Shown one piece after another: positions 1-8,214 of a stretch of 8,776 nt of DNA (position 1 is the first letter of the stretch; every line of letters begins with the position of its first letter). A model generated the notes under the pieces. That model did no database searches. It saw nothing but the letters and a program-made list of their open reading frames with translations, and had not been told where the DNA came from. A program made the translations under genes and the position numbers. Source of the DNA: UBA1412 sp964609795 (lineage in GTDB: Bacteria > Verrucomicrobiota > Verrucomicrobiia > Limisphaerales > UBA1412); NCBI GenBank assembly GCA_964609795.1, contig CAZSTC010000090.1, forward strand, positions 1 through 8,776, written 5' to 3'.

Positions 1-1060
1 CCGACGAAACCAGGAGAAATATCAGAAAAATCCCTCCGGCCAATAACCACTTCCAGTAAGTCTCTGTATAGCTCTGCGGCTTGCCCAGGACAATCGCATC
101 TTCCGGGATATTTCTCTCAGAAACCTGGTGGTTTTTCAGTATATTCCAGTTCAGGAAAACTCGCGGCTTCAACACATGAACCGGAATACTATGGGCCGGC
201 TCTCCGCACAGTATCCGGACACTTATCATACCCGCGGTGGCTCCGATGCGTCCCGACTCTATGAGGCTCCCACCTATTGTCTTGAATTGAAGCATCGCAT
301 CGTTCATCACGAATAGAGGCAAATCTTCCCGAACTCCCAGCTCGTTCATTAGAAGATGCAGCGACACGAAATTAACCGCCTCCCGATTATACCAACCATA
401 AAAAAGAATCGCCGTATCCGAATCTAATTTCGATATCTCCTTTAACATATCCGGAGTACTCACACTGTCATTATCAATGTAAATCAACTCCAATTCCGGA
501 TTCTGTTTGAAATAGGCAAAAACCCGGTCTCTCACTTCCTGCCCTCTCTCTCCCCAGTGGGTGAGCAGCAGCAACTTCTTTTTTCCCGGAAATAGTTTCC
601 GGATCAGCTCGATATTCTCTTCCGGGTTTACCTCATCCACTACGCCCGTCAGATTCGCATGCTCTCCCAGCATCCGCTGCCACCCCGTGGGACTCCCTAG
701 AAACACAATCGCGACCTCCTTGGGAATCCTCTCGTGATACCGGTTCAGTGTCTCAAACGCTACCTCCCCGAAAGTCGTAATTAAATCATATTTCCCCGAT
801 TGAATCTCCTTCCATAGTGCCTCCAGCCGTGCTTCCAAACCCACCTTGTGCATATTCGTGAGCGTATCCATCTCAAAAAAATCAATCGCGTACGGCACCC
901 CCGAACCACTTAACTCTTTGAGATAACGATCTACCACCTGGTAATGCTGCACAAAAGACAAATTTGCCGAGGAGAGCATCAGTATCCTGCGAGTCTTCTC
1001 CTCCTTGGGCGCCTCTGACACTCCCTGTCCGGCTGCATCCTGCCCCGGCAACACCCCGAC
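1..1060 (-). CDS. Membrane sensor with periplasmic ABC-substrate-binding-like domain (probable sensor histidine kinase), partial at both ends
   Basis: One minus-strand frame is open from the N run to the left edge (about 353 codons, no stop). The first visible residues, VGVLPGQDAAGQ, look like the end of a signal peptide. A two-lobed periplasmic-binding fold follows, with alternating strands such as RRILMLSSAN, EVAIVFLGSPTGW, KKLLLLTHWGERG, DTAILFYGW and LPLFVMND. The segment SGRIGATAGMISVRILCGE and the later NILKNHQVSERNIPEDAIVL are typical of the ABC_sub_bind-like sensor regions that precede a membrane helix in bacterial sensor kinases. A helix (WLLAGGIFLIFLLVSS) sits at about 3-50, where the window cuts the gene. 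The output domain is not visible, so histidine kinase is an inference from this architecture; a diguanylate cyclase or other output is possible. No start codon is assigned because the true start must lie in the gap. The gene lies downstream of, and in the same direction as, the sugar permease. Confidence 0.72.
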
Positions 1061-1160
1061 NNNNNNNNNNNNNNNNNNNNNNNNNNNNNNNNNNNNNNNN
1101 NNNNNNNNNNNNNNNNNNNNNNNNNNNNNNNNNNNNNNNNNNNNNNNNNNNNNNNNNNNN
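1061..1160. other. Assembly gap (100 Ns)
   Basis: Exactly 100 undetermined bases, the conventional placeholder for a scaffold gap of unknown size. It removes the 3' end of the permease gene and the 5' end of the sensor gene. Reading frames on the two sides cannot be related through it, so any open frame that spans it is an artefact. Confidence 0.97.
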
Positions 1161-2973
1161 GGAAGCTCAGAGTATCACTCTCGGCGGCATACTGAAAGTC
1201 TTCTGTTTTGGGATTGATCTTCCACTCCACGCTCCCCTTGTCCGAATCCATTATGCAGAGGCCAACCTCAACGTAATTGATATTTTCGCTCTTCACGCGG
1301 CCCTTCGGACTGACTTCTTTTACCTGATAATGCCGCAACACTCCCCTGAATTTCCCGTCGGACGCTTTCTCTTTCGAGGGCACCACTTCCAGGATTTCCA
1401 GACCGCCCGTATTTTCCAGGGCATAATAGCCGCCGAAACCTTTGCTCTGCACTGCGCTCTGGCCATCAGCCTTCGCCTGCAGCGCTTTCTGTCCATCCAT
1501 GTATTTCGGGTAGAAAATACAGCCGCAGACCACCACAATCGTCACAACTCCCACGACTCCCATCAAAGCACCCGGTATTTTTGGCATTCCGGTCTGGTTG
1601 CTCTCATTGCTTGTCCCTTTCTCGGTCATCAATCCGTAGTAACCGACAACCACGAAGCACAATGCCGGTACGATATAGGAAAAACTGATCCCAGCTCCAT
1701 CCGAAACCCGGCCTTGAAAAGACGTCAGAACGGCTCCTCCCAGAATCGCCATGATGAGACCGCAGCCGCCCAGCTTCATCTTCTCTCCAAGCCCCTCGCT
1801 GGCAATACCGTAAATCGTCGGGAACATCAAAGACATGCACCCCGATATGCTGATGAGCGAAATCACTCCCACAATTCCTCCGATAAACATCACCGGCAGG
1901 CAAAAGAGCACCGCCAAAACCGAAAGCGTCGCCAGCAACATATTCGGCGATATGTACTTCATGAGGAACGTACACACGAAACGCATTCCTACAAATACAA
2001 ACAGCGTAATCGTGTAGTAATCTGAAGCCGAAGCCTCCAATAGATTCAGCTCCTGCATCACGTAACGGATCGTATACGACCACACCCCGATCTGGGCCCC
2101 GACATAGAAGAACTGCGCCACGACGCCCCAGAGATATTTCCGATGCCGCAGGAGATCCTTCATCTCCATGAAGAATCCGCCCCGTTCAAAGTGAAACGCG
2201 TCAAAAGGGATCGAGATAAACGCCCAGATGTTCCTCATCACTCCCTTCTGCACCGGCGCCGCGCTGCAGGCTGGCATCCGGCAAAAGAGAATCGCAAACC
2301 AGATCACCACCAGGAGCAGCGCGAACCCGACATAGGTATTCACTGCACCCTGCAGCTCCCCGATCTGAAGCTTCTCCAGCCCATCGGCATTGATCAAACC
2401 CATGATCGCCCGGTCATCTGCATCCAGGGGCTGCAATTGGCTCAGGATAAACCACCCGCTCAGCATCACACCCAATATCGAACCAATCGGGTTAAAAGAC
2501 TGCGCGAAGTTGAGGCGCCGCGTCGCCGTCTCCGGTGCCCCCATCGCCAGAATATACGGGTTAGCGGCCGTCTCCAGAATCGAGCATCCTCCTGCCAGCA
2601 CATAGAGCGAAATCAGGAAAAACATGAATCTCATGAGATTCGTTGCATCGCCAAAAAGCAAGCCGGCAGGGTAAAACATCAAACCGCCCAGCGTGAACAT
2701 GCCCAGGCCGAAAAGCACACCCACCTTGTAGCTGAATCGCTGCACGATCAGTGCCGCCGGGATCGCCAGGCAAAAATACGCCCCGTAAAACGCCAACTGA
2801 ATCCAGGATGTCTGGAAATCGCTCATGCTCATCAGCCGCTTGAAAAAGGCCAACAGCGTATCGGTCATGTTATTTGCCAGACCCCACCATGCAAAGCAGG
2901 TCGTCAGCAAAATGAACGGGAAAAGAATATTCCTCGGTATCAGGGGAATCTTAGACTTGGATGAACTGCTCAT
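1161..2973 (-). CDS. FucP/FHS-type sugar MFS permease with extra membrane helix and C-terminal soluble extension (3' end lost in gap)
   Basis: 604 residues are visible from ATG at 2973; AAGAAAG (complement of 2981-2987) lies 7 nt upstream as a possible ribosome site. Twelve hydrophobic segments between residues about 15 and 450 give the MFS fold. ETAANPYI (134-141), NFAQSFNPIGSILG (155-168) and SLMFPTIYGIA (381-391) are typical of the L-fucose:H+ symporter (FHS) family, which imports sugars across the inner membrane with protons. The exact sugar cannot be read from the sequence. FHS permeases are usually about 400-450 residues. This one continues with a thirteenth helix (about 468-488, GALMGVVGVVTIVVVCGCIF) and at least 115 polar residues with beta-like character up to the gap. 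With N-in topology and 13 helices, that tail would be periplasmic. The gene starts 33 nt after the dehydrogenase stop, so the two are probably cotranscribed. Confidence 0.88.
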
Positions 2974-3006
2974 ATTTTTTCTTTCTTAAAAAATCGGTTA
3001 TTTTTA

Positions 3007-4089
3007 TTATTTTCCCAGCCATAAATCAATCGGTTTCTTCACTTTCGGATGGAAAGGCAGCATCACCTTCGCGCCCGTCCGGGCCGATTCATAAGCCGCC
3101 AGCATCATTTCCAGCACCGCTCGCCCATCCTCACCGGTCACGACCGGCTCCTTGTTATTCCTCACGCAATCAATGAAATGCGCCAGCTCATGCGGATATC
3201 CCTGATTAAAAACCTCTTCAAAAATCGTAAAGCTCCATCCTTTCGTGCTGCCTGCCTTCTCCATCGCGTACCCGTACCCTTTCTCACTGTAAGTCAGGGC
3301 CGAATTCCCGACGAAGAGATCCGCATAAACAACTCCCTCCGTACCGTATATCTCGATCCGGTCATCCATTCCTCCCTGTTTGGCCCAGGAGTTCTCCGCG
3401 ACCCCGATGGTCCCGTCCTCGAACTCCGCAATCGCCAGCGAGTTATCCTCCGCTTTTGTCCTGCCCGTATGGTAGAGCGTCCGCATCGTCGCATACACAC
3501 TCTTTACCGCCTTGCGCTTCAAGATCCAGCGAAACCACCCGAAAGCATGGCAACCCATATCCATCATCGCTCCGCCGCCGCTCTGTTCGATATTGTAAAA
3601 CCAGTCGCTGTGCGGTCCGCTATGCTTCTCGCATTGACGCAGTTGGAATATATTCCCCACGGCACCCTCTTCCACCGTTTTGCGTACCCGTTCATACTTG
3701 GGCGCGAAACAGAGCTCTTCGGCATACATCAGCTTGCGGCCGTGCTTCTTGCAGGTCGCGATCATCAAATCCGCCTCTTCCAGGCTCAGGCAGAGCGGCT
3801 TCTCCAGAATCACATGCAGCCCGTTCTCCGCAGCAAAACAAGCCACAGCGCAATGCAGGAAATTCGGCAGGCAGATATCCACCACGTCCGCTCCCGATTT
3901 CAGGATCGCCTCTTTCCAATCCGTGTAGTAATTCGCGATTCCCCAGTGCTTCGCGACCTCTTTAGCCCGTTCTTCTCTCCGGGAATAGATGCCCACGACC
4001 TCTGCATCTGCCACAAACCGCTTGTATGACTCCAAGTGTATATCCGCGATAAAACCCGCGCCTAGCAGTAAGACCTTTGTTTTGCTCAT
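3007..4089 (-). CDS. Gfo/Idh/MocA family NAD(P)-dependent oxidoreductase
   Basis: 360 residues. The N-terminal Rossmann fold starts at once with VLLLGAGFIADIH (6-18), so the ATG at 4089 is preferred over an in-frame ATG at 4221, which would add 44 residues with no family character and run across the pgsA start. The family signature EKP (95-97, ILEKPL) supplies the usual Lys97. GGGAMMDMGCHAF (171-183) supplies Asp177 and His181; Lys, Asp and His are the catalytic set known for inositol dehydrogenase relatives. The C-terminal alpha/beta domain (about 125-345) is complete, ending near HELAHFIDCVRNNKEP. Members oxidise or reduce sugar or polyol carbons with NAD(P) in the cytoplasm; the substrate here is unknown. 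It is the first gene of an operon-like set with the FucP-type permease, suggesting it acts on the imported sugar. No strong Shine-Dalgarno sequence is seen. Confidence 0.93.
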   Translation of the reverse strand: MSKTKVLLLGAGFIADIHLESYKRFVADAEVVGIYSRREERAKEVAKHWGIANYYTDWKEAILKSGADVVDICLPNFLHCAVACFAAENGLHVILEKPLCLSLEEADLMIATCKKHGRKLMYAEELCFAPKYERVRKTVEEGAVGNIFQLRQCEKHSGPHSDWFYNIEQSGGGAMMDMGCHAFGWFRWILKRKAVKSVYATMRTLYHTGRTKAEDNSLAIAEFEDGTIGVAENSWAKQGGMDDRIEIYGTEGVVYADLFVGNSALTYSEKGYGYAMEKAGSTKGWSFTIFEEVFNQGYPHELAHFIDCVRNNKEPVVTGEDGRAVLEMMLAAYESARTGAKVMLPFHPKVKKPIDLWLGK

Positions 4090-4112
4090 AATAAAAGCTA
4101 ATTTCAGCCGCG

Positions 4113-4140
4113 ATCCTACCAGATGTCTGCAAGATTGCAA
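4113..4140 (-). promoter_or_regulatory. Possible sigma70-like promoter for the dehydrogenase-permease operon
   Basis: On the minus strand TTGCAA (4140-4135) is separated by 16 nt from TAGGAT (4118-4113), preceded by TGG, which makes an extended -10. Each hexamer matches consensus at 4 of 6 positions. Transcription would start about 17 nt before the ATG at 4089. The match is modest and is supported mainly by its position in a divergent intergenic region. Confidence 0.3.
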
Positions 4141-4147
4141 TACAGAG

Positions 4148-4176
4148 TTGATGTTTTTCTTTCTTTTTGATATAAG
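4148..4176 (+). promoter_or_regulatory. Probable sigma70-like promoter for pgsA
   Basis: TTGATG (4148-4153), a 17-nt spacer and TATAAG (4171-4176; 5 of 6 matches to the -10 consensus). It faces away from the dehydrogenase promoter candidate. The start site would be near 4183, leaving a leader of only about 8 nt. In that case the AAGGGA at 4174-4179 would be promoter sequence rather than a ribosome binding site. Confidence 0.45.
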
Positions 4177-4190
4177 GGACTGTCGCGTCG

Positions 4191-4769
4191 ATGAACGTAC
4201 CAAATCAACTAACGCTTTCACGGCTCCTCCTCACCGGGGCGTTCATGTTAGTGATGAATTTCCAGTTTCCTTTATCAAGGACCTTGGCTCTTCTTCTTTT
4301 CATTACGGCAGGTCTGACCGATTTCTTTGACGGCCACATCGCCCGGCGCGATAAAATCATTACCAATTTTGGCATCCTCATGGACCCCCTGGCCGATAAA
4401 ATCCTCACCTGCTTGGCCTTTATCGTCTTTGTCGAGTTGAGGATCATGCCCGCATGGATGGGCGGCATCATCGTCGCACGTGAGCTCGCCATTACCGGTT
4501 TGCGCCTCCTGGCTGCATCCCGCAACACCATCCTTGCCGCCGAGCGCTACGGCAAACACAAAACCATCTCTCAGATCGTCTGCATCATCGCCATCCTGGT
4601 CGAGCTCTCCTACAAGGAATGGGGCTCCTATGCCGTCACTTTCTTCTCCTTTTATAACTGGACCCATTACTTCGTCATCGTTTCCATCTGGGTCGCCGTC
4701 ATCCTCACCGTCATCTCAGGGACCATCTACCTCTGGAAAAATCGCGAGCTCTACATCCGCGATATCTAA
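4191..4769 (+). CDS. pgsA: CDP-diacylglycerol--glycerol-3-phosphate 3-phosphatidyltransferase (phosphatidylglycerophosphate synthase)
   Basis: 192 residues, the usual length. The enzyme transfers the phosphatidyl group from CDP-diacylglycerol to sn-glycerol-3-phosphate in the inner membrane, the committed step to phosphatidylglycerol and cardiolipin. The complete CDP-alcohol phosphotransferase signature is present: D44-x2-D47-G48-x2-A51-R52-x8-G61-x3-D65-x3-D69, the metal- and CDP-binding residues. MNVPNQLTLSR at the N-terminus is typical of PgsA and fixes the start at 4191. REL (near residues 97-99) and RYGKHKT (near 119-125) are also PgsA-like, which favours PgsA over other family members such as phosphatidylserine synthase. 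There are several membrane helices, the last near SIWVAVILTVISGTIYLW. AAGGGA lies 11 nt upstream but may be part of the promoter. The gene diverges from the dehydrogenase operon; the next gene begins 93 nt downstream, with no clear terminator between them. Confidence 0.95.
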   Translation: MNVPNQLTLSRLLLTGAFMLVMNFQFPLSRTLALLLFITAGLTDFFDGHIARRDKIITNFGILMDPLADKILTCLAFIVFVELRIMPAWMGGIIVARELAITGLRLLAASRNTILAAERYGKHKTISQIVCIIAILVELSYKEWGSYAVTFFSFYNWTHYFVIVSIWVAVILTVISGTIYLWKNRELYIRDI

Positions 4770-4862
4770 GCCTAACTTCCTCCTTTTTAAGTTTTTCCGC
4801 TTTTTTAGCAAATATTTGTTTTTTTATACCCTCTCTTTGGCTATTCTCTCTGACAGGTTTTT

Positions 4863-7800
4863 ATGCAACTGTTAAATCACTTTGGAAAAAACAGGCGTTC
4901 GCTGAGCACCCTTTGCCTCTGCGCCGCCTTCGTCGTAACCGCTTTTGCTGAGGATTCCCAACCCTCTCAGGAGTATCTGATTGGCGCGCGTTTGCCCTCA
5001 CTGAGTCCCGACGGCAAAACTCTGGCCTTCGTCTACCGCGGCGATATCTGGTCCGTCCCCTCCGCTGGCGGACGCGCCACGCCGCTCACCCTGCACGTCG
5101 ATATGGATTCGGACCCCGTCTGGTCTCCGGATGGCAAATGGATCGCTTTCTCCAGCACCCGCAACGGCAATAGTGATATTTTCGTCATGCCCTCGGAGGG
5201 CGGCTCTCCTCGCCAACTCACCTTCAGCAGCGAAGCCGAAGTCCCTTCGGGCTGGTCCCCGGATAGCTCCGAAATCCTTTTCTCCGCCACCCGTGACGGC
5301 AAAGGTCCGGGTATCTTCTCCGTCAATCTAGACCTGGTTACTAAGAAATACGCCGAGGATTTCACCAAGCTCAATTTCCCCGCCTTCTCTCCCGATGGCA
5401 AAACCATCGTCTACGGACGCTTTGGTTTTCCCTGGATTCGCCCTCGTTACTACGGCTCCGGCGCCATGCAGATCAATCTCCTGGATGTCGCCACCTCCGA
5501 ATGCAAAGCCCTGGTAGATGATCAGAAACAGCATATCTGGTCTCAATTCATGCCCTCCGGCCAGGAAATCCTCACCGTCACCATCGGCGAAAGAACCCCC
5601 GGCGTCCCCACTCTGAGCGAAATCGGCATGACGAAAAAGTTTACCGATACACCGGCCATGACCCCTAACCTCTGGATGTTCAATCTCAAGGGAGAAGGCC
5701 GCCCCATGACCCAGTTTACCGGCGATGCCGTCCGCGCTCCTTCCGTTGCAGCCGCTTCGGGCGATATCGCCTTTGAGTACGATATCGACCTCTACATCCT
5801 GCGCTCCGGCTGTGAGACCCCTGAAAAAGTCCTCATTCAGGCCGCCGTCGATGCCAAAACCAATAAACGCAGAAACGAGCGCTTCGACAGTGACAACGCC
5901 GCGGAACTGGCCGTTGCCGAGGATGGCTCCACCGTTTTCTTTGGCCTCCGCAGCGAAATCTGGTCTATCCCCAGTCAGAAACCGCCCGGTGTCGCCAATC
6001 GCTCTGCCAACATTGCCAAGCGCCTGACCGATTGGGTCGGCGAGGATTCCAATTTCATCGTCGCTCCAGGCAAAAATCCGACCAAACTCTACTTCCTCTC
6101 TGACCGCCAGAAGAATCTGCGCCTCTATGAGCTGGACCTTGAGAGCGACAACGTCACATGCCTCTGGGATCGCGAAGAGGACGTCCTTAACCCGGTCCTC
6201 TCTCCGGAGGGTTCAGCCATCGCTTTCTGGGTCTCCGGCCCCGAGGGCGGACTCTACCGCCTCAACCTCGAGAACCGCAATCTCTCTAAACTTGTGAGTC
6301 TGCCCGCCTCCTACCTCTATGGCAATGGCGGTTCGACTTTCAGTTGGTCGCCCGATGGCCGCTGGATCGCCTATACTCAGAACGTCCCCCGCGGCGCTCG
6401 CAATATCTTCATTATCGGCTCTGAAGGCGGTACTCCCGTCAACGTGACCCAGCTCAATGCCATGCACGAAATGCCGACCTGGTCCGCCGATGGCAAGTTC
6501 CTCTATTTTTTCAGCGACCGTGATGGCGCGGGCATCTATCGTCTGCCCCTGCGCGAAAGTACGGCTCAGCTCGATGATTTCGACCTCAAGTTCGAGCCCT
6601 CCACCAATAAGGTCTCTGTCTCCATCGACTTCAACAGAATCGACCGCCGTATCGTCAGGCATTGCTCCGGTATGCCCTCCCAAATGCTCGCCGCTCCCAC
6701 CGGAGACCTGGTCGCAATCCTCAACGGCGAAATCGCTCTTGTCAGCTATGACGGCAAAAGCATCCGCACCGTCACCGCCGGAGGCGGCAAAGGAAATCTC
6801 CAGATCGCGCCCGCTGCTAAAAAGGTCTATTTCACTGCTGCCAATGGCGCAATCTTCGGGCGCCTCATTCAGGATAACGCCCCTCTGGAAAAAATCACCT
6901 TCATCGCCGATTTCGAACGCAACGTTCAGGATGAACGCCAGGCCGCCTTCGCCCAATTCTGGCGTAACTTTAAACGCGGTTTCTATGACGGCAATATGCA
7001 CGGCCGCGATTGGGATGCCATTCGCGCACGCTATGAACGGCTCCTGCCTACCATCGATACCAGCGAAGAGTTCGGCGTCCTGCTTAACCGCATGACCGGT
7101 GAGCTCGAATCCAGCCACTCGGAAATCGGCACCCGCAGGGAGGTTTCTTCTCCCTCTCCCTCCACTCCCAAGCTCGGTTTCATGATCGACTACACCTGGC
7201 GCGGTCCCGGACTCCGGGTTGCCGAAGTTCCCCCCAATATGCCCGGCGACTACGAAGCCACGCGCATCAAGGCCGGCGAGTACGTCATGCAGATTAACGG
7301 CAAGGATGTCCGCGCAGATGAAAATCTCTACCAGACCATTAATAACAAGCCCAATGACTTCGTTTTCATGGTCAATACCCGTCCTTCGACCAACGATGCG
7401 CGCCTGGTCAAGTACAGTGTGCCCACCTCCTATTGGGGCAACACCCTCTACGAAAATAAAATCGAGAAAAACGTCAACATCGTCGACAAGGCCAGCGACG
7501 GCAAACTCGCCTATGTTCACATCGCAGCCATGGGCTCTCCCAATCAGATCCGCTTCGAGCGCGAAGTCTATGACCGCATTCAGGACAAACAGGGTCTCAT
7601 TATTGATGTTCGCGGTAATCGCGGCGGCAATATCGCTGACACCCTGATCGGCTGGCTCATGCGCAAACCTCACGGTTTCGTGAAACCTCGCGACGAAGCC
7701 GTCCGGACCGTCCCCGATCGCTCCTGGGATAAACCCATCATCGTTTTGTCTGATCAGGAAGCCTACTCCAATGGTGAGCTCTTCACCACCGCCGTCCGGA

Positions 7801-8066
7801 TCAATAAACTCGGTCTCGTCGTCGGTATGCCCACTCCCGGTTACGTCATCTGGACTTATGGCATGGGCCTGGTCGATGGCACCTCCGCCCGTATGCCTCT
7901 CTCCGGTGCATGGCGCCTGGATGGCACCCCCACTGAAGGAATGGGTGAAGAACCCGATATCCGCGTCGAGCTCACCGCTGAAGATTACCGCCTGGGCCGT
8001 GACCCTCAGCTTGAGCGCGCCATCCATGAAATCCTGAAACAACTGGATTCCGCACCCTCGAAGTAA
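4863..8066 (+). CDS. Secreted Tricorn-type protease (beta-propellers, PDZ, S41 C-terminal-processing peptidase core)
   Basis: 1067 residues, close to archaeal Tricorn. A signal peptide with K9, R11 and R12, a hydrophobic core and likely cleavage at AFA29|E30 places it in the periplasm or outside the cell. Residues about 40-330 and 340-680 form two beta-propellers with TolB/Tricorn-type blades: SPDG at 48, 88, 176 and 496, SPDS at 132, SPEG at 447, SADG at 541. The helical C1 region begins near DERQ (690) with the FYDGNMHGRDW motif. S751-H752 (ESSHSE) match the Tricorn Ser745-His746 pair. A PDZ domain covers about 770-840. The S41 core holds the RGNRGGN loop (917-923), the nucleophile S969 in AYSNGE and E1025 in TEGMGEEPDI, matching Ser965 and Glu1023. 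In archaea Tricorn cuts proteasome products to short peptides; the extracytoplasmic form is more likely to degrade peptides taken from outside. The start follows AGG at 4855-4857. The upstream 93 nt is T-rich with only weak promoter-like hexamers (TATTCT at 4842-4847). Confidence 0.94.
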   Translation: MQLLNHFGKNRRSLSTLCLCAAFVVTAFAEDSQPSQEYLIGARLPSLSPDGKTLAFVYRGDIWSVPSAGGRATPLTLHVDMDSDPVWSPDGKWIAFSSTRNGNSDIFVMPSEGGSPRQLTFSSEAEVPSGWSPDSSEILFSATRDGKGPGIFSVNLDLVTKKYAEDFTKLNFPAFSPDGKTIVYGRFGFPWIRPRYYGSGAMQINLLDVATSECKALVDDQKQHIWSQFMPSGQEILTVTIGERTPGVPTLSEIGMTKKFTDTPAMTPNLWMFNLKGEGRPMTQFTGDAVRAPSVAAASGDIAFEYDIDLYILRSGCETPEKVLIQAAVDAKTNKRRNERFDSDNAAELAVAEDGSTVFFGLRSEIWSIPSQKPPGVANRSANIAKRLTDWVGEDSNFIVAPGKNPTKLYFLSDRQKNLRLYELDLESDNVTCLWDREEDVLNPVLSPEGSAIAFWVSGPEGGLYRLNLENRNLSKLVSLPASYLYGNGGSTFSWSPDGRWIAYTQNVPRGARNIFIIGSEGGTPVNVTQLNAMHEMPTWSADGKFLYFFSDRDGAGIYRLPLRESTAQLDDFDLKFEPSTNKVSVSIDFNRIDRRIVRHCSGMPSQMLAAPTGDLVAILNGEIALVSYDGKSIRTVTAGGGKGNLQIAPAAKKVYFTAANGAIFGRLIQDNAPLEKITFIADFERNVQDERQAAFAQFWRNFKRGFYDGNMHGRDWDAIRARYERLLPTIDTSEEFGVLLNRMTGELESSHSEIGTRREVSSPSPSTPKLGFMIDYTWRGPGLRVAEVPPNMPGDYEATRIKAGEYVMQINGKDVRADENLYQTINNKPNDFVFMVNTRPSTNDARLVKYSVPTSYWGNTLYENKIEKNVNIVDKASDGKLAYVHIAAMGSPNQIRFEREVYDRIQDKQGLIIDVRGNRGGNIADTLIGWLMRKPHGFVKPRDEAVRTVPDRSWDKPIIVLSDQEAYSNGELFTTAVRINKLGLVVGMPTPGYVIWTYGMGLVDGTSARMPLSGAWRLDGTPTEGMGEEPDIRVELTAEDYRLGRDPQLERAIHEILKQLDSAPSK

Positions 8067-8111
8067 GGCATATCCTTATAGAGTGATACAAAAGAGCTCT
8101 GACTCTTTCGC

Positions 8112-8145
8112 AAAAAGCCGCTGGGACCTCTCCCGCGGCTTTTTT
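8112..8145 (+). terminator. Intrinsic terminator after the Tricorn-type gene
   Basis: Begins 46 nt past the stop codon. The stem is GCCGC (8117-8121) with GCGGC (8135-8139), continued past one bulged T by GGGA (8123-8126) with TCCC (8131-8134) and closed by a CCTC loop. An A tract (8112-8116) faces a run of six T (8140-8145). A smaller hairpin, AAAGAG/CTCTTT (8091-8108), lies just before it. The A tract could also help stop transcription coming from the right. Confidence 0.88.
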
Positions 8146-8214
8146 GCCAGGGTTGCCGAGGTTGCCATATTTACTTCAGCAAACCGCCTCTCCTCTGCCT
8201 ACGATCCCCAACCT

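Noticed and set aside
979..1160. Continuation of the permease frame through the N run to a stop near 979
   Set aside because: The frame is open only because Ns carry no stops; the sequence left of the gap codes in a different frame for the sensor protein, and the apparent tail is Arg-rich nonsense.
2143..2964. 273-codon open frame on the plus strand opposite the sugar permease
   Set aside because: Translation is rich in His, Arg and Gln without any domain, and the minus strand encodes a clear FucP-type permease there.
3049..4029. 326-codon plus-strand open frame opposite the dehydrogenase
   Set aside because: The minus strand carries a complete Gfo/Idh/MocA protein with all signature residues; the opposite frame has no family features.
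4090..4221. 44-residue N-terminal extension of the dehydrogenase
   Set aside because: It would cross the divergent promoter region and the pgsA start, and the Rossmann fold begins right after the Met at 4089.
4770..4862. Intrinsic terminator between pgsA and the Tricorn-type gene
   Set aside because: There are T runs but no GC-rich stem before them, so read-through or Rho-type termination cannot be decided.
6213..8042. 609-codon open frame on the minus strand opposite the Tricorn-type gene
   Set aside because: Lies wholly inside a gene with complete domain and catalytic evidence; its translation shows no recognisable motif and it is a by-product of C-ending codon use on the other strand.
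8083..8214. 44-residue N-terminal extension of the small helical protein
   Set aside because: It would include the intrinsic terminator stem at 8112-8145 as coding sequence.
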